This document shows positions 11,466 through 22,612 of a stretch of DNA of 64,000 bases, piece after piece (positions within the stretch are counted from its first letter, which is position 1; each line of letters starts with the position of its first letter). Source of the stretch: Nannochloropsis salina CCMP1776. Taxonomy: Eukaryota > Sar > Eustigmatophyceae > Eustigmatales > Monodopsidaceae. The notes below the pieces were generated by a model. That model saw only the letters and a list, made by a program, of their open reading frames with translations, had not been told where the DNA came from and searched no databases. The translations under genes were made by a program, and so were the position numbers. The stretch covers positions 395,881 to 459,880 of the forward strand of contig SDOX01000011.1 of assembly GCA_004565275.1 (NCBI GenBank), written 5' to 3'.

Positions 11466-12300
11466 TGTTTGATGCGACGGAGAAGAGGTGCCCGCCGCGC
11501 TGGTAGATTGGTATAAAAAATTGCCATTTGGCCGTTCCCCACTACTTCTCCTGCCGCTGCCCTGCGATTCAGCTGCCGTAGATGATGGAGAAGCAGACCT
11601 TGTGCTCCTTGTCGACTATTGAAAATTTTTCAATGGACAATATTGTACAGGGTGAGGAAGGAGTCTCACGCTGGCATCGGGAGGAGGAAGCTCCTTCTAA
11701 TCACCCTTTTATTGAATATCTCTTCGCCCAAAGACCACCTCCCCGTGACTTACACTGTGGTGCTCTGCAGGGTATGTGCTTCGGTTGCCCATGATTTCAG
11801 CTACGACAGAAACGCCTGTGCAGGGGGCATCAGTGGGGAAGAGTTGACGGAAAGATGACGCTTCTTGCCGCTCCTCTCCTACTAGGGCAAGGCAACAGCT
11901 CAATACTCGCAAAAACCATTCGCTCCCTATGAAGGACATGACAACACACGTGTACCCCCATGCAAACATAACATGGTCACGTCAGCATGAAACCCGAAAA
12001 ATGCCCCTCACAGTCTACGTGTTTTTGCCTGTGGCTTTCAATTAGGCGCACGATGGGCGTGCGTTCAACTCGATCTGTTGCATTTCTTCTCGGCTCCCCC
12101 CACCACGTTATCCAGGCTGAATCGCATCACACCGACCCAATTTCGGTCCAAGATAGATTTTAAACAAAAAGAAATAACGATCGAGCAGTTGAAAGACCGA
12201 AATTAAAAGCTAGAAGGCCCTACTGGTCGGGTTGCAATTGTTGGGGTACGTGTCTCAAGTGTCCTCTTATTTAGTAGATGACCCGTCGCACTACTCACTC
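11466..12300. other. intergenic, upstream of the RING gene and downstream of hisC
   Basis: About 0.8 kb without a supported gene. Short plus-strand frames (11582-11858) have no recognisable features. A 17-base palindrome, ATTGAAAA-T-TTTTCAAT, lies at 11618-11634, about 150 bases upstream of the RING gene start, and might be a promoter element. Confidence 0.45.
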
Positions 12301-13683
12301 TTATGTGTACTTGCCAAGGTATTTCTCTGTGGTTTTTTTGAAAAGGTCCAAAAATGAGTCGTTCTCGTGGGCCTGGCCGATGGTCAGACGAATGCAATCC
12401 TTGCAATGCAATTCGTGGCCCCGAAACCGCGCAACGACCCCTGCCTCAGCCATGTCTCGATAGATTTCCTGAGCCCGCGGCACTTCAAAGAGAATAAAAT
12501 TTGTATCAGAAGGATGGATCTTCTTCACTGCAGGCAGGCCTTGCAGGGCCTCCACCACCCGCGTTTTCTCCTTGAGTATGTCACTCACGTTCTGCTGGAG
12601 CACCGCCAGGTTCTCGGCAGTGAAAACCTTGTGGGCCATGTGGGAGGTGAGCTGGCTCACGTTGTAAGGCGCCTTGACATTATTCAGAACCTGAATGACC
12701 GCCGGGTGTCCTATGGCCATGCCGCACCGGATGCCTGCCAGACCGAAGGCCTTGGAAAGGGTCTGCAGGACGAGGCAGTTCGGGTACTTCTCCACAAGTT
12801 GACAGGCACTCACCGCATTTGCGTTCGCAAAATCAACGTAGGCCTCATCCACGACCACCATGCAGCCCGAGGCGCCTTCCAACACTTGCTCCACCACCTC
12901 TAAGGGCACGAGCTTGGCTGTTGGATTGCCCGGCGAGCAGAGGAATATGACCTTGACGCGCGGAGAGACAGCGACCGCCTGAAGCACCTCGGGCACCCGG
13001 ACGGCAAATTCCGGCGTCAGGGGCACGGCGACGATGCCCACGTCGTTGGTCTTGGCGGACACCTTGTACATGCCGTACGTGGGGGGTGTGACGAGAATCT
13101 GATCCCTCCCGGGCTCGCAAAAAACGCGCATGATCAAGTCGATGGCCTCGTCGCTCCCCACCCCGACGAAAATTTGCTCCGGACGCACGTTTCGAAACAC
13201 CGCTATCTTCTCTTTCAAAGGCTGCTGGTAGGGGTCAGGATACCGCTCCAATTCCAAGACACGGTCCTCGGGCGGCAGGGCCGATCCAAACGAGTTCTCG
13301 TTCGCGTCCAGCAAAATTCCTTCGCTGTAGTCGTCCCGCGCGCATCGATACGGCTCTAGTTCCCAAATGTTAGGTCGCACCAAGTCGAGAACTGCCGCCA
13401 CCCGGGCGTCCTGATGCTTCGCATCCTCTCCCCGAGCTTTTTTCCCCCCGCTTAGCCGCTCTCTGCTCTTCTTACGGACTGTTTGCAAAGAGCACCAAAA
13501 TGCTGGAGGAGACTGCGACCAGGAACGCCACAGAACGTAGACTCCCCCGCCCAGAAGCACCAGGTTGGAGGCCGCAAACAGCATGCGGTGGAAGGGGCAC
13601 TTTGGCCCTTGCTTCCCCGCGTACAATGCCAGACCGCCCGCACCCGCTAGAAGGGTAAGTTCCTTTTCTGTTATCACAATCAT
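12301..13683 (-). CDS. hisC: histidinol-phosphate aminotransferase with a hydrophobic N-terminus
   Basis: A PLP enzyme that transaminates imidazole-acetol phosphate to histidinol phosphate in histidine synthesis. The fold type I aminotransferase domain runs from about residue 110 to the end. It shows RPNIWELEPY, LLDANENSFG, CSPGNPTAK, VVVDEAYVDFA and the PLP-lysine segment TLSKAFGLAGIRCG. The family length is 350-370 residues and this frame gives 460. The extra 100 residues contain two hydrophobic stretches (about 9-23 and 35-51), followed by a basic linker. Plastid targeting is expected for this pathway in algae, but this leader does not look like a classic signal-plus-transit peptide. Part of it could instead be intron, because a pyrimidine-rich ctctttgcaaacag precedes codon 67 or so. 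The enzyme call is firm. The first 100 residues are not. Confidence 0.92.
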   Translation of the reverse strand: MIVITEKELTLLAGAGGLALYAGKQGPKCPFHRMLFAASNLVLLGGGVYVLWRSWSQSPPAFWCSLQTVRKKSRERLSGGKKARGEDAKHQDARVAAVLDLVRPNIWELEPYRCARDDYSEGILLDANENSFGSALPPEDRVLELERYPDPYQQPLKEKIAVFRNVRPEQIFVGVGSDEAIDLIMRVFCEPGRDQILVTPPTYGMYKVSAKTNDVGIVAVPLTPEFAVRVPEVLQAVAVSPRVKVIFLCSPGNPTAKLVPLEVVEQVLEGASGCMVVVDEAYVDFANANAVSACQLVEKYPNCLVLQTLSKAFGLAGIRCGMAIGHPAVIQVLNNVKAPYNVSQLTSHMAHKVFTAENLAVLQQNVSDILKEKTRVVEALQGLPAVKKIHPSDTNFILFEVPRAQEIYRDMAEAGVVARFRGHELHCKDCIRLTIGQAHENDSFLDLFKKTTEKYLGKYT

Positions 13684-14720
13684 CTACGTGGTGGCGCTCA
13701 AATTGCGTGCAGTGTTGGTGGATGTTTTGTCGTCACCTTGTACGCCCTCTAGCCTCCTGCCTCCTGCAATGATCCCTTTGGTTGAGGGTAAAGGAGCGTG
13801 GTAGCACGCCGGTAGAGTGAGATATAATAAAATTCAACATGGATACACATCGCGATGAGTCACAAGTTGAGTGGTTTCAAGGCTGGACGACGAAAAAGAA
13901 GGCGCGTGCGACGCATCCACGCATCCGCGCAAGGCCCCTCAGTCCGTACCTCAGACATGGACTCGACGGCGTAGCCAAGGGGGTATGGCCACACAAAGCA
14001 CAAACCCTCCACACTTCCACTCCTGACCCCGACAACATTCTCGAGCCACCCATCCGATCAAACACGCCGGACACGCTCTGTGACACGACCCGCGTGGGAC
14101 CTGGCCCCTGTTGCCCCCTTGTTGGTCGGGTCATTTTAGACTTAAGCCTCGCCTTTTCCTAACGTTTGACGGGCACGTCATCTGCTTCCCCCCTAGCGAG
14201 AAGTTCTGTGGGCGTCGGAATGCAGCACGTGGGCCGCCGCCCGCACGGCAGATGTTTGGAGGACGGATTTGGGCGTGAGGCGAAGTGTTCTTGTCGTGCC
14301 GCGTAGAAGAAGGGCTGGCAGGTGTGGGTAGTGGTGCTTTTACGCGCTTGCAAAACTGCCCTTGCAAGGTCGAAGAGAAATTGAACTTTACGACTTGCAC
14401 TCCCACACGATTTTTGTCCGTCCGGTGAGAGGAAAAGAATGTGCCACTGGTTTCTAAAACACTGAAAGGGTGGCACAGATAAGCGTTGCACCTCTTTCAA
14501 TTTGTGTTGTGGAGGACAGCAGAAAAGAGCGTGGAGCTTGCATGGAATGCGTCGTACACCAAGAACGCACCCACCCAACACCCTAGTGGAACTTTCTTCC
14601 TTTTCCTTTAATTTTCATACCGCAGAGGATTTACAAAAGCTAAGTAAGCAAAACGACGCACGTGTTTCATTCTATGCGCTGCGCTTGAAGGGGCAGCGAG
14701 ACAATTTTTTCTGTTTTATC
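13684..14720. other. intergenic between divergent hisC and PFK2/FBPase2 genes
   Basis: About 1 kb. Frames at 13839-14162 and 14131-14581 lack protein-like features. The frame of the next gene is open back to 14502, so its N-terminus could extend into this region. It probably carries two promoters. Confidence 0.45.
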
Positions 14721-17561
14721 ATGAGCACTGTAACAGCCCCTGTGTCCTCTGGACCGGCATATCCAAGCCACCTGCCCTCTTCCACCACCTGCTTCTCCGA
14801 CTCGTCATCTTCAACGGACAAGCATTCCCATGGAGACTCTCTTGATTCGAAGCGTTTCCAATCACACGTTCTCTTTCGCTGGATCAAGCCGGGCCAGGAC
14901 GTGAGCGTCGTTGGGAGCTGGAATGGGTACGTGACGTGAGGGCCGACATGGTCGGAATACGTGTGCGCACGGCCCGATCCCAAATATGCTCACCCAGTAC
15001 CTTTCTTTCACATACCTGCTCCCAACCCTTGCTGCCCCTACAGATGGGGGAAGCCCTTAGACTTGGAGCGAACTGCCAACGCCTTCAACCGCGGCCATCT
15101 CTTTTCCCGCATGGTCGCCCTCCCCGTGGGGTGGCACCATTACAAATTCATTGTCGACGGGGCCTGGCAGTACGATCCGCTGTGCGCCTTCGAAGCCGAC
15201 GAGTTTGGAAATATCAACAATGTGGTGGAGGTACGGGGCGCTGAAGCCCAGGAGCTCGAGCTCCTGGGAAAGATGGAGGGAGAGGAGGAGGAGGAAGGCG
15301 TGACGACGCCGGAGGAGGAGGAGGAAGACAGGCTGCTGGACGACAAGCACCACCACTACCAGCAGGCGCTGCGCAGGCCGCGGGTAGTGGATCCTCGGCA
15401 TGCGAGCGAACCGACCGTGCCTTGGATGACCATGTCAGGCGACCAGGCGCGTCGTAAGTGGCTACACGCCTCGCGCGCCATGGAGCGTCAGAGGCTTCAC
15501 CGCAGCGACTCCATCGACGTCGTCATCGACGCCTTGTCCTCCCACGAGCGGCAGCAGATAAAGCAAGGCCTGCAAGAGTACGGCTTGAAGACCTCCGGGA
15601 CGGCGAGCACACCAGCCTTGTGGAAGTCCGCCTCTTTGACCAGTTTTGCCTCCGCCGAGGCCAGGGCAGGGACCGAGTCCTTGGCGGAGGTGGCTTGTGA
15701 TGACCCTCTATCCCCCACGCAGGGCGATTCCTGTCAGGCCGCCGCCGGCTCCCTCAACCAAAAACCCTTCCCGTGCCGGGGCAACGCCCCAGTCGAGAAC
15801 GCCGTGATCCGAGCGGAGGAGAGGGAGCTGCAGATTCAGCATGACCACTCCAGCGCCCCGGCCTGTCCTCTCGGCGCCGACTTCCCTTCCTGTGCGCAGC
15901 CACCGTCCAATTTTGCCCACGAATCCCATCAGACTTCCCTGGAAGCGGGCGATGATAGCCTTGCTCCCTTGCCGGTGCAGAGGAATCTTTCTCGTCGTGG
16001 CTCCTACCTGGCGGCGTCTTTTCTGGGCAACGGGGGAGCAGGCCTCCGCCTCACACGATCGAGGAGCCTCTCGGACCTGGACTTGATGGGAGGGGAGTAT
16101 CGGTGTGGCACATCTTCCTTCTTGGGCCAAGCCGGACCACCGCAGGGAGGAGGCTTGCTCCGCCCCGGACGTCATAGGGACTTGCAGGCGACCACACTCC
16201 GCGCACTGCAGAAGCGACAAGCCGCGTGCTGCGCGGCAGTGGGTTCCTGTCAGGTCAAGTCGTCGGTCCGGCGGGAGGGCAAGATGATCCTCGCCATGGC
16301 GGGTCTGCCTGGGCGAGGCAAGACGCACATGGCGCGGGCCATCCGGCGGCATTTGGAATGGATGGGGATGCGCGTTGGCTACTTCAATTCAGGGGAGTAC
16401 CGCCGCAAGTCGGTGGGCACCAGGAAGATCTCCTCAGATTTCTTTGACCCCACAGACGCGGAGGCATGGCAGTGCCGTAAAGACATCGCCACCGTGGTCC
16501 TCCGGGACGTGCTCAGCGCCTTGAAATCTGACGTCGACATTGCGGTACTGGACGCGGCCAACTGCACTCAAGCTCGACGACGTTGGATCCAAGAGGAAGT
16601 GCGGGACTCGGGATTGTACGCCACGGTTATTTTTATCGAGTCCATCTGCACCATCCCTGAGATCATTGCCTCCAACGTCCACCAGACCATCCTCCGCTCG
16701 CCCGAGTACCGCGATTTGTCGGACGCGGAGGCGATGGCGGACTTTGAGCGGAAGAACCAGCATTACCTGTCGATCTACGAGACCTTGGAGGAGGAGGAGG
16801 ATGTGCCCTTTTTGAAGCAAGTGGATGCGGGACAGAAGATTGTGTCTTACCGGATCAATGGCTACATCCCCGGGCGCCTTCTTTTGCTTTTGGCCAACAT
16901 CCACACGAAACCTCGGCCCATCTGGTTCTCGCGTCACGGAGAATCTGTATTCAACAGTCAAGGTAGAATAGGAGGAGACTCCCCCTTGAGCGCCCGCGGC
17001 ATCCTGTACGCGCAGAAGCTGGAAGAATTCGTGCACTCCGTCTATCGTCCCGACGACCCCGCGGACCGCGCCAACCCGAACCTGACTGTGTGGACCTCAA
17101 CGATGCTACGAACGGGAATGACGGTGGCAGGGCTGAATCAGAGTTGGGAGGTGATCAAATGGCGGTGTCTGGACGAGATCGACGCGGGCATGTGCGACGG
17201 CCTTACCTACAATGAGGTGGCGGCCCAATTCCCGGAGGAATACCGAAAGCGCAAGGAAGATAAGTACAATTATCGCTACCCGCGAGGAGAGTCTTACCAG
17301 GACCTGTTCCTGCGGCTCGAGCCTTTATTGTTTGAAATGCTGCGGCACACGGGCCCTCTGCTGGTTGTGGGCCATCAGGCGATTTTGCGAATCTTGTATG
17401 GATACCTGACTGGCAAGCAGCCGGAGGAATGTCCAGATCTACCGATACCGTTGCACACCGTCATACAATTGACGCCGCAGGCGTATGGCTGCGAGGAAGT
17501 CTGGCACACCCCGATGCCGGGAGGGGAGGACTTAGTAGGGAGTGCAAATGGGCATAATTGA
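14721..17561 (+). CDS. F2KP: bifunctional 6-phosphofructo-2-kinase / fructose-2,6-bisphosphatase with N-terminal CBM48
   Basis: Makes and breaks fructose-2,6-bisphosphate, the signal that balances glycolysis against gluconeogenesis. Exons are 14721-14926 and 15044-17561. The gtacgtg donor and cctacag acceptor join VVGSWNG to WGKPLDL and so rebuild an AMPK-type glycogen-binding domain (CBM48, about residues 48-130, with VGWHHYKFIVDGAW). The product is about 907 residues. A 350-residue Ser/Glu-rich linker follows. The kinase domain begins near 482 with the P-loop GLPGRGKTH and has KISSDFFDP. The phosphatase domain begins near 694 with the catalytic RHGES and includes the second His in VVGHQAI (near 844). 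Plant F2KP also carries a starch-binding domain, so the architecture has a precedent. The frame is open upstream to 14502, but the ATG at 14721 fits best. Confidence 0.93.
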
Positions 17562-18498
17562 TATCAGAACCATCAAATATGATTGATGGTGGAGCCAGGA
17601 GGAAAGTCCTTGTGAACATTTGGATCTAAAATGTATATGTCTATATTCCCATGTCGATAAGGACATACTTTCATAGGAATCAGCAAGAATGCTTTGTGAT
17701 ATTTTTGATTGCAAGGTCTTGAAACGACGATAAATTAGCCGAGAGACTTCTACAATATTCCCAGTAATCCTCCTTTGTGGCTCTAAATATCCGACTACGA
17801 TGTCCATAGGTCCACCCGGACATGAGGGGAAATTTCGTGTACTGGAACAGGCACAGATTAGGTAATACATTTTTGAGATTGTTTCATTTTGTGCTTGTAT
17901 AGATTCGGCTGTACCTCTCAGTCATGATTTTGGAGGCAGAAACGATGTGTCGAAGAGGCTGGAGGGAGTTACTGCAATGTATTTTATTAGACCATCGTTT
18001 TGTGCCTGGTACGAGAACACGGGGACACTTGGCGAGGGAGAGCATCATCGGCTCATTAATCGGTGAATGATCAACTCTTCCATTCGAAAAGGCTCCGGGT
18101 GCAAAAAATTGGGTTGTGTGAAACAAATCAGAGATATGAATGTAGAGCAAGCACGGATGACTGATATTGACATCATCTTTCATGAATGCATCTGAAGCAA
18201 GCGGCATAAATGTGAGACAAATCTCCCACCTGCTTCCGTAATTTGCATAATTCTTTCGAACTTGTGCCCCCATACAGGAGCACACTGATTTGAGAAATTT
18301 TATTTCAAGTAAATCCATGGAAAAGTTGATGCGGAAAGTGGAAGATGTTTGGTAGAATTATAATTTGCCAACAGAGTGAATGAGTCAGGCACGGAGCCGC
18401 ATTCACCTTCTGACTGCTCTTTGGCATTTCATTTCTTCGGCAGATACTTCTAGATATGTATACATGGAGACCTAGTGACCTGTTACCCTATCTTTGTT
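17562..18498. other. intergenic between convergent genes
   Basis: About 0.9 kb, AT-rich. A 144-codon frame at 17884-18318 on the minus strand has no domain, no homology I recognise and a composition unlike the neighbouring genes, so it is not called. Confidence 0.45.
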
Positions 18499-20376
18499 TT
18501 ACTTTGTTCTCCCTTTTCCAATGCCCCCGCCCCCATCACCTCTGCACATACTTTCGGCCGTCTCATCTATTTCCATAGAAAGGACACCAGTCCCGGCACG
18601 AGCCATACGTTTCCCTCCCCCCCGCCCTCCACCTCCGCCCTTGCTTGCCTCTCGCTCAGTCCCAGTCCCTGATGCCACCACCACGGGGCCTGGAAAGGGG
18701 CAGTCTGGTTTCCCACCCAGGGTCTGCAGAATAGATAGCACCTTCGTCTCTCTCTCCATTTCCCGCCACAATCTTTGCTGCTGCAAAGCTATCTCTGGGA
18801 ACGCAGTCAAGAAGATTATGTCGTCCGGTGGCACCATCACCCACATGCGCGCATCCTTATCAAGGGTGGCTATCGGACTCAAAAGACCCCGCGACTCTTC
18901 GTCCGAAAGACCAGCAGCGGCACCGAATTGCTGGCGATTCACACCGCCATATCTGTCCAGGAGCAGCAAAAGGGCGTCTCTCGCGTGCGATAACCGAGCA
19001 GGTAGCCCGTACAGGATCGATTTCCGGACCCAATTTCCGCGCACCAGGACCGCGCATTTCTTCAAGCGCTCCAGGGCTAAGGCCGACACCGTGGAGCCCG
19101 TGCCTTGATCGACCCCTTCTGGCGTGGTGGCACAGCCATGCGGGGGCCAGGACCCGTTTTCTCCGCTCAGCTCCAGGACTTGTTCGAATGAAACGACATG
19201 GGCCCGCGCCAAAATGGCGGCCACCTGCTCCGCGCCCTGCATGTGCGGGATCAAGGCGCCAATCGATGGGTCCCGTGGCGCCCTATTCCCGACGGCCAGG
19301 CTGCTCAAGTGTGCTTTGACAGCCGTTTCGTCTCCATCGATAACCCCGTCTCCAGCGTCCATGCCTATGTCTAGCAAAGCTGCCGAATGTTGTTGCTGAT
19401 GGTCGATCATCCGGCTCAATCCCTCCCCCCTCTCCCTGGCCGCTGCCTTGCTCTTCTGCGACCGGTACAAGTCCAAGTAGATTGTCCCGCCGCCCTGGAA
19501 CTTGATCTTGCGACCCATGTCCTCCTCTCTGGTGCAAAACATGCGTGCCAAGTCCGTCTGACCGGTCTGGCTGGAAAGAGGATGGACGAGAAGCTCTCGC
19601 CACGGCTCACCTTCCTCCTGCTGCTTCTTGAACGCGTAAGACGTCCGCCGCGCTGCGGCTGCTTTTTCGGATTCCCTCTTTTTGTATTCAATGTGCCGAA
19701 GTTTAATCGGCGGTGCCCCTTCTCCCCCGCCAGTACTGGCAGACGAGGCCGTCGCCTTGCTCGGACCTACTCCTTCGGACTCAGTCGCGTCTCCTCCCTC
19801 CTCCATCCTTCTCCCGTTTCTTTCCGCCAACAAGACTCGTTCCAGAACTTCATCTTCCCTGTCTTCAGGTGCTGCGTCTGCATGCTCACTCGAGGCCCGC
19901 ATTTGGAAAATGCCGGCCAGAGGAGTGAGATGCAAGGCTCCGTCCCGCAGGGCGCCCACTGCGTATGTCGTCATGGGATCGAGATAAGAGGACTGCACCT
20001 TTATCCGGTCTAAACGCAGATGCCTGGGCGCATCCTCATCTATGTGTGGGGAGTGCTGGGGTAAAGAGTACTCCAATTCTAGCAATTTGTTCCGAGATTT
20101 CATCCTCGCTGCTGCCGGCAGCTCGTAGGGTCGGAAAAATGGACGGTTAGGATACTGGATAACATGAAGCTCCTGAGCCAGCTGGTCTGACAGATAGACA
20201 GGCACCTCACGCACAACTGGATCATCTTCGTTATCTTCGCCCAACCCGCCGTCGCCTCCACCTAAGTTTTTATCATCGAAGTCCTCCCTCACGTGATGAG
20301 CACCGCTGGCGCTCTTGCCCCCAAGTGGGCCCCTTCCCCCCCCTAATAGCGCCTCAGCAGCCATTGCGTGGAGCAC
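18499..20376 (-). CDS. RPC5: RNA polymerase III subunit RPC5 (POLR3E / Rpc37 family)
   Basis: Single exon, about 625 residues (621 from the Met of MAAEALL). RPC5 pairs with RPC4 in the Pol III subcomplex used for initiation and termination on tRNA and 5S genes. The N-terminal third matches the Sin-like/RPC5 family. REVPVYLSDQLAQELHVIQYP is the typical opening strand with the Pro-Leu-Arg-type ending NRPFFRPYE. It is followed by ELEYSLPQHSPHIDED and the segment IKVQSSYLDPMTTYAVGALRDGALHLTPL split by acidic spacers. A second conserved part, YKKRESEKAAAARRTSYAF with EPWRELLVHP, also fits the family. The C-terminal half has winged-helix-like segments (AILARAHVVSFEQVLEL). It is probably nuclear. 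The start lies 393 bases from the divergent RlmN-like gene. Confidence 0.85.
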   Translation of the reverse strand: MLHAMAAEALLGGGRGPLGGKSASGAHHVREDFDDKNLGGGDGGLGEDNEDDPVVREVPVYLSDQLAQELHVIQYPNRPFFRPYELPAAARMKSRNKLLELEYSLPQHSPHIDEDAPRHLRLDRIKVQSSYLDPMTTYAVGALRDGALHLTPLAGIFQMRASSEHADAAPEDREDEVLERVLLAERNGRRMEEGGDATESEGVGPSKATASSASTGGGEGAPPIKLRHIEYKKRESEKAAAARRTSYAFKKQQEEGEPWRELLVHPLSSQTGQTDLARMFCTREEDMGRKIKFQGGGTIYLDLYRSQKSKAAARERGEGLSRMIDHQQQHSAALLDIGMDAGDGVIDGDETAVKAHLSSLAVGNRAPRDPSIGALIPHMQGAEQVAAILARAHVVSFEQVLELSGENGSWPPHGCATTPEGVDQGTGSTVSALALERLKKCAVLVRGNWVRKSILYGLPARLSHARDALLLLLDRYGGVNRQQFGAAAGLSDEESRGLLSPIATLDKDARMWVMVPPDDIIFLTAFPEIALQQQRLWREMERETKVLSILQTLGGKPDCPFPGPVVVASGTGTEREASKGGGGGRGGGKRMARAGTGVLSMEIDETAESMCRGDGGGGIGKGRTK

Positions 20377-20769
20377 GTTAAACTCCTGCTTCAGGGAGAA
20401 AAGAAAACGGATTTAAAATGTGTCTGAGCTTTGGAATGTGAGTCAATAAAACCCGCTTATGGGGGTACGCCTTCTCAAGGGAGGAGGTTTTTGGCCTTCG
20501 CTTCTTGTTCGCCGTGTTGCTGGTGGGAGAGAGCCGTAAGCTCAATCAGTACATTTGAAAAGAGAGAAGCAAGCAACCGCGCTTAGCTATTTGAATCCTA
20601 GGCCTTCTTCTTATTTTTCATTGCTCAGGCCATGGTGCGCGTATTTCTCCTTTTTACTGTCAAGAAGAACTAACAGGCTTCAAGACGGCTCAATCGCAAC
20701 CTCCTCCCTGCCACTGCTTGGCTGCCTGCTTCCATAACAGGACTCTTTTTTCGACGTACGGACTGCACC
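20377..20769. promoter_or_regulatory. 393-base divergent promoter region, RPC5 / RlmN-like
   Basis: The two start codons face away from each other across 393 bases, so both promoters must lie here. No canonical motif was confidently identified. Confidence 0.45.
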
Positions 20770-22471
20770 ATGGTGAAAGCCCGGAAACTATCACCGTTAC
20801 CTGTTTTCGATGAGGCCTCCGTGCGAACTTTTTTGGAGGAGAGGGGAATCAAGCAATTGCACGCCCGGCAGCTATGGAAGGTGATCATCAAAAATCGGCC
20901 CAAAACTTTGCAAGAGGCGGACGGCCTGGCAAAGCTAGAGATGGGCAAGCAACTGCCCACAGGAATGGTTGCAGAGCTTGCAGAGCATTTCGTTCTGACG
21001 ACGTCCCGAGTCGTAGAGAAGCACGTGTCAGGGGACGGTACCGTCAAGTTGCTGGTGGAGCTTCAAGACAGCCAACGCGTGGAAGCTGTCATTATACGCC
21101 ACGAAGGGCGTAACACCTTGTGTGTGTCCAGCCAAATTGGTTGCCAGATGGGCTGTTCCTTTTGTGCAACGGGAACTATGGGTATCAAGGGCAACCTTCT
21201 CGGCGGAGAGATCTTGGAGCAGCTCTACCATGCATCCGGGGTAGCACCCATTCGTAATGTAAGAAACGCGAAAATGATGACGAGTCCAGATTATTGGCAG
21301 CGTGCAAGCCGTTAGGCCTTCCGCTTTGCATGCTTAAGCTCTCAAGAGGACCGTGCGGCGTGCACGGGATCTTTGTACAGGGCAAAGGATGTGTTGGTGC
21401 ATCGACTTGACCGCATTCCGCCCGTGACAATACTTTCTTTTTTCCTCCTGCATTTAGATCGTCTTCATGGGGATGGGGGAGCCCCTGCAGAACTACGACG
21501 CGGTCATGGACGCAGTCCGCGGGATGACTGACGTCAAGCGCTTCCGTCTGAGCCACCACCAGGTCACCATCTCCACGGTCGGGATCGTCCATGCCATCAA
21601 GCGGATGACCGCAGACTTCCCGCAGCTGAACTTGGCCCTCTCGCTGCACGCTCCCTCTCAAGCCCTGCGCCAACAGATCGTCCCTTCTGCCAAGGCCTTC
21701 CCTATCGAGAAGCTCCTGGCGGTCTGCCTCGAGCACACCCGGGTCAGCAAGAAGCCGCTCTTCGTCGAATACGTCCTCCTCAAAGGAGTCAACGACCGGC
21801 CCGAGCACGCCCAAGAGCTGGGCCAGCTCCTGGTGGGAGCCTCTGTGATCGTGAACCTGATCCCATACAACCCCACGGACGTGGCCATGGACTTCGAGAC
21901 GCCTGAGGACGACGACGTGGACGCCTTCTACACGGTGCTGGCCCATGACTACAAGCTCCTGACCACGGTTCGGGTCCACCACGGACGGGAGATCGGTGGG
22001 GCGTGCGGACAGCTGGCATTGACCCAGCCAGGCAAGGGGGAAAGCGCGGGCCCTAAAGGGGCGCCTGCGGTGAACGACATCGAAGATCTCATGGGCGGGG
22101 GGGGGAGACGGGGCGCGAAAAAAGGGGAAAGGCCCTGGGGGAAGAACCGAGGGGGCGGGGGGGCGGCGGGCCGCAAAGTAGCGCGTGCTGCGCTAGGGGG
22201 GGGCAAGCTGTCGCATGAGAAGGGTGCGATAGGCGGCGTGCCCTCCCAGGTAGGCAAGGGGCAGGACCGCGGGGACAAAGAGGGGAAGGCGGAAGACCAG
22301 GATGGCCGAGGCGTGAGCCGGAGGGGCATGCCCGCCCATGTCTCCTGCGGACAGGCCACGTGGATCCTGTCCTTGGCGGGCGCGTCCGTGGCCATGGCGG
22401 CCGGTCTGGTGCTGCTCCGCCTGGGCCTGACTGTGTGGGTGGTGCAAGAGCGGCACGGCTCCAAGAGATAG
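20770..22471 (+). CDS. rlmN: RlmN-type radical SAM RNA (adenine-C2) methyltransferase with C-terminal membrane tail
   Basis: Members methylate C2 of an adenine in 23S rRNA (A2503 in bacteria) and in some tRNAs. Exons are 20770-21258 and 21458-22471 (gtaaga donor, atttag acceptor, phase 0), giving about 500 residues. Visible features are the RlmN N-terminal fold (residues 10-95), the radical SAM cluster motif CQMGCSFCATG near 124, GMGEPLQNYD just after the junction, and the second catalytic Cys in REIGGACGQL near 344. After that an Ala/Gly/Lys-rich extension of about 120 residues ends in one hydrophobic helix (about 466-493) and a short basic tail, RHGSKR. No transit peptide is visible at the N-terminus. 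Bacterial RlmN stops soon after the second Cys, so the tail is unusual and suggests tail anchoring. The enzymatic call is strong, and the location is inferred. Confidence 0.9.
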
Positions 22472-22612
22472 GCGGCCGCCGTCCAGGACGAGAGGGAGAC
22501 AAAAAAACATGTACAAGGGCACATCATTGTGAGTAGGTGGTGAATTTCTTTCATGTACACTAACATCCTCGGGTCTTACATGTCTTTGCTGTCTACCATG
22601 ACCGGGGCTGCC

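Noticed and set aside
17884-18318. 144-codon minus-strand open frame
   Set aside because: AT-rich, no domain and no signal. It sits between two convergent 3' ends where UTR is expected.
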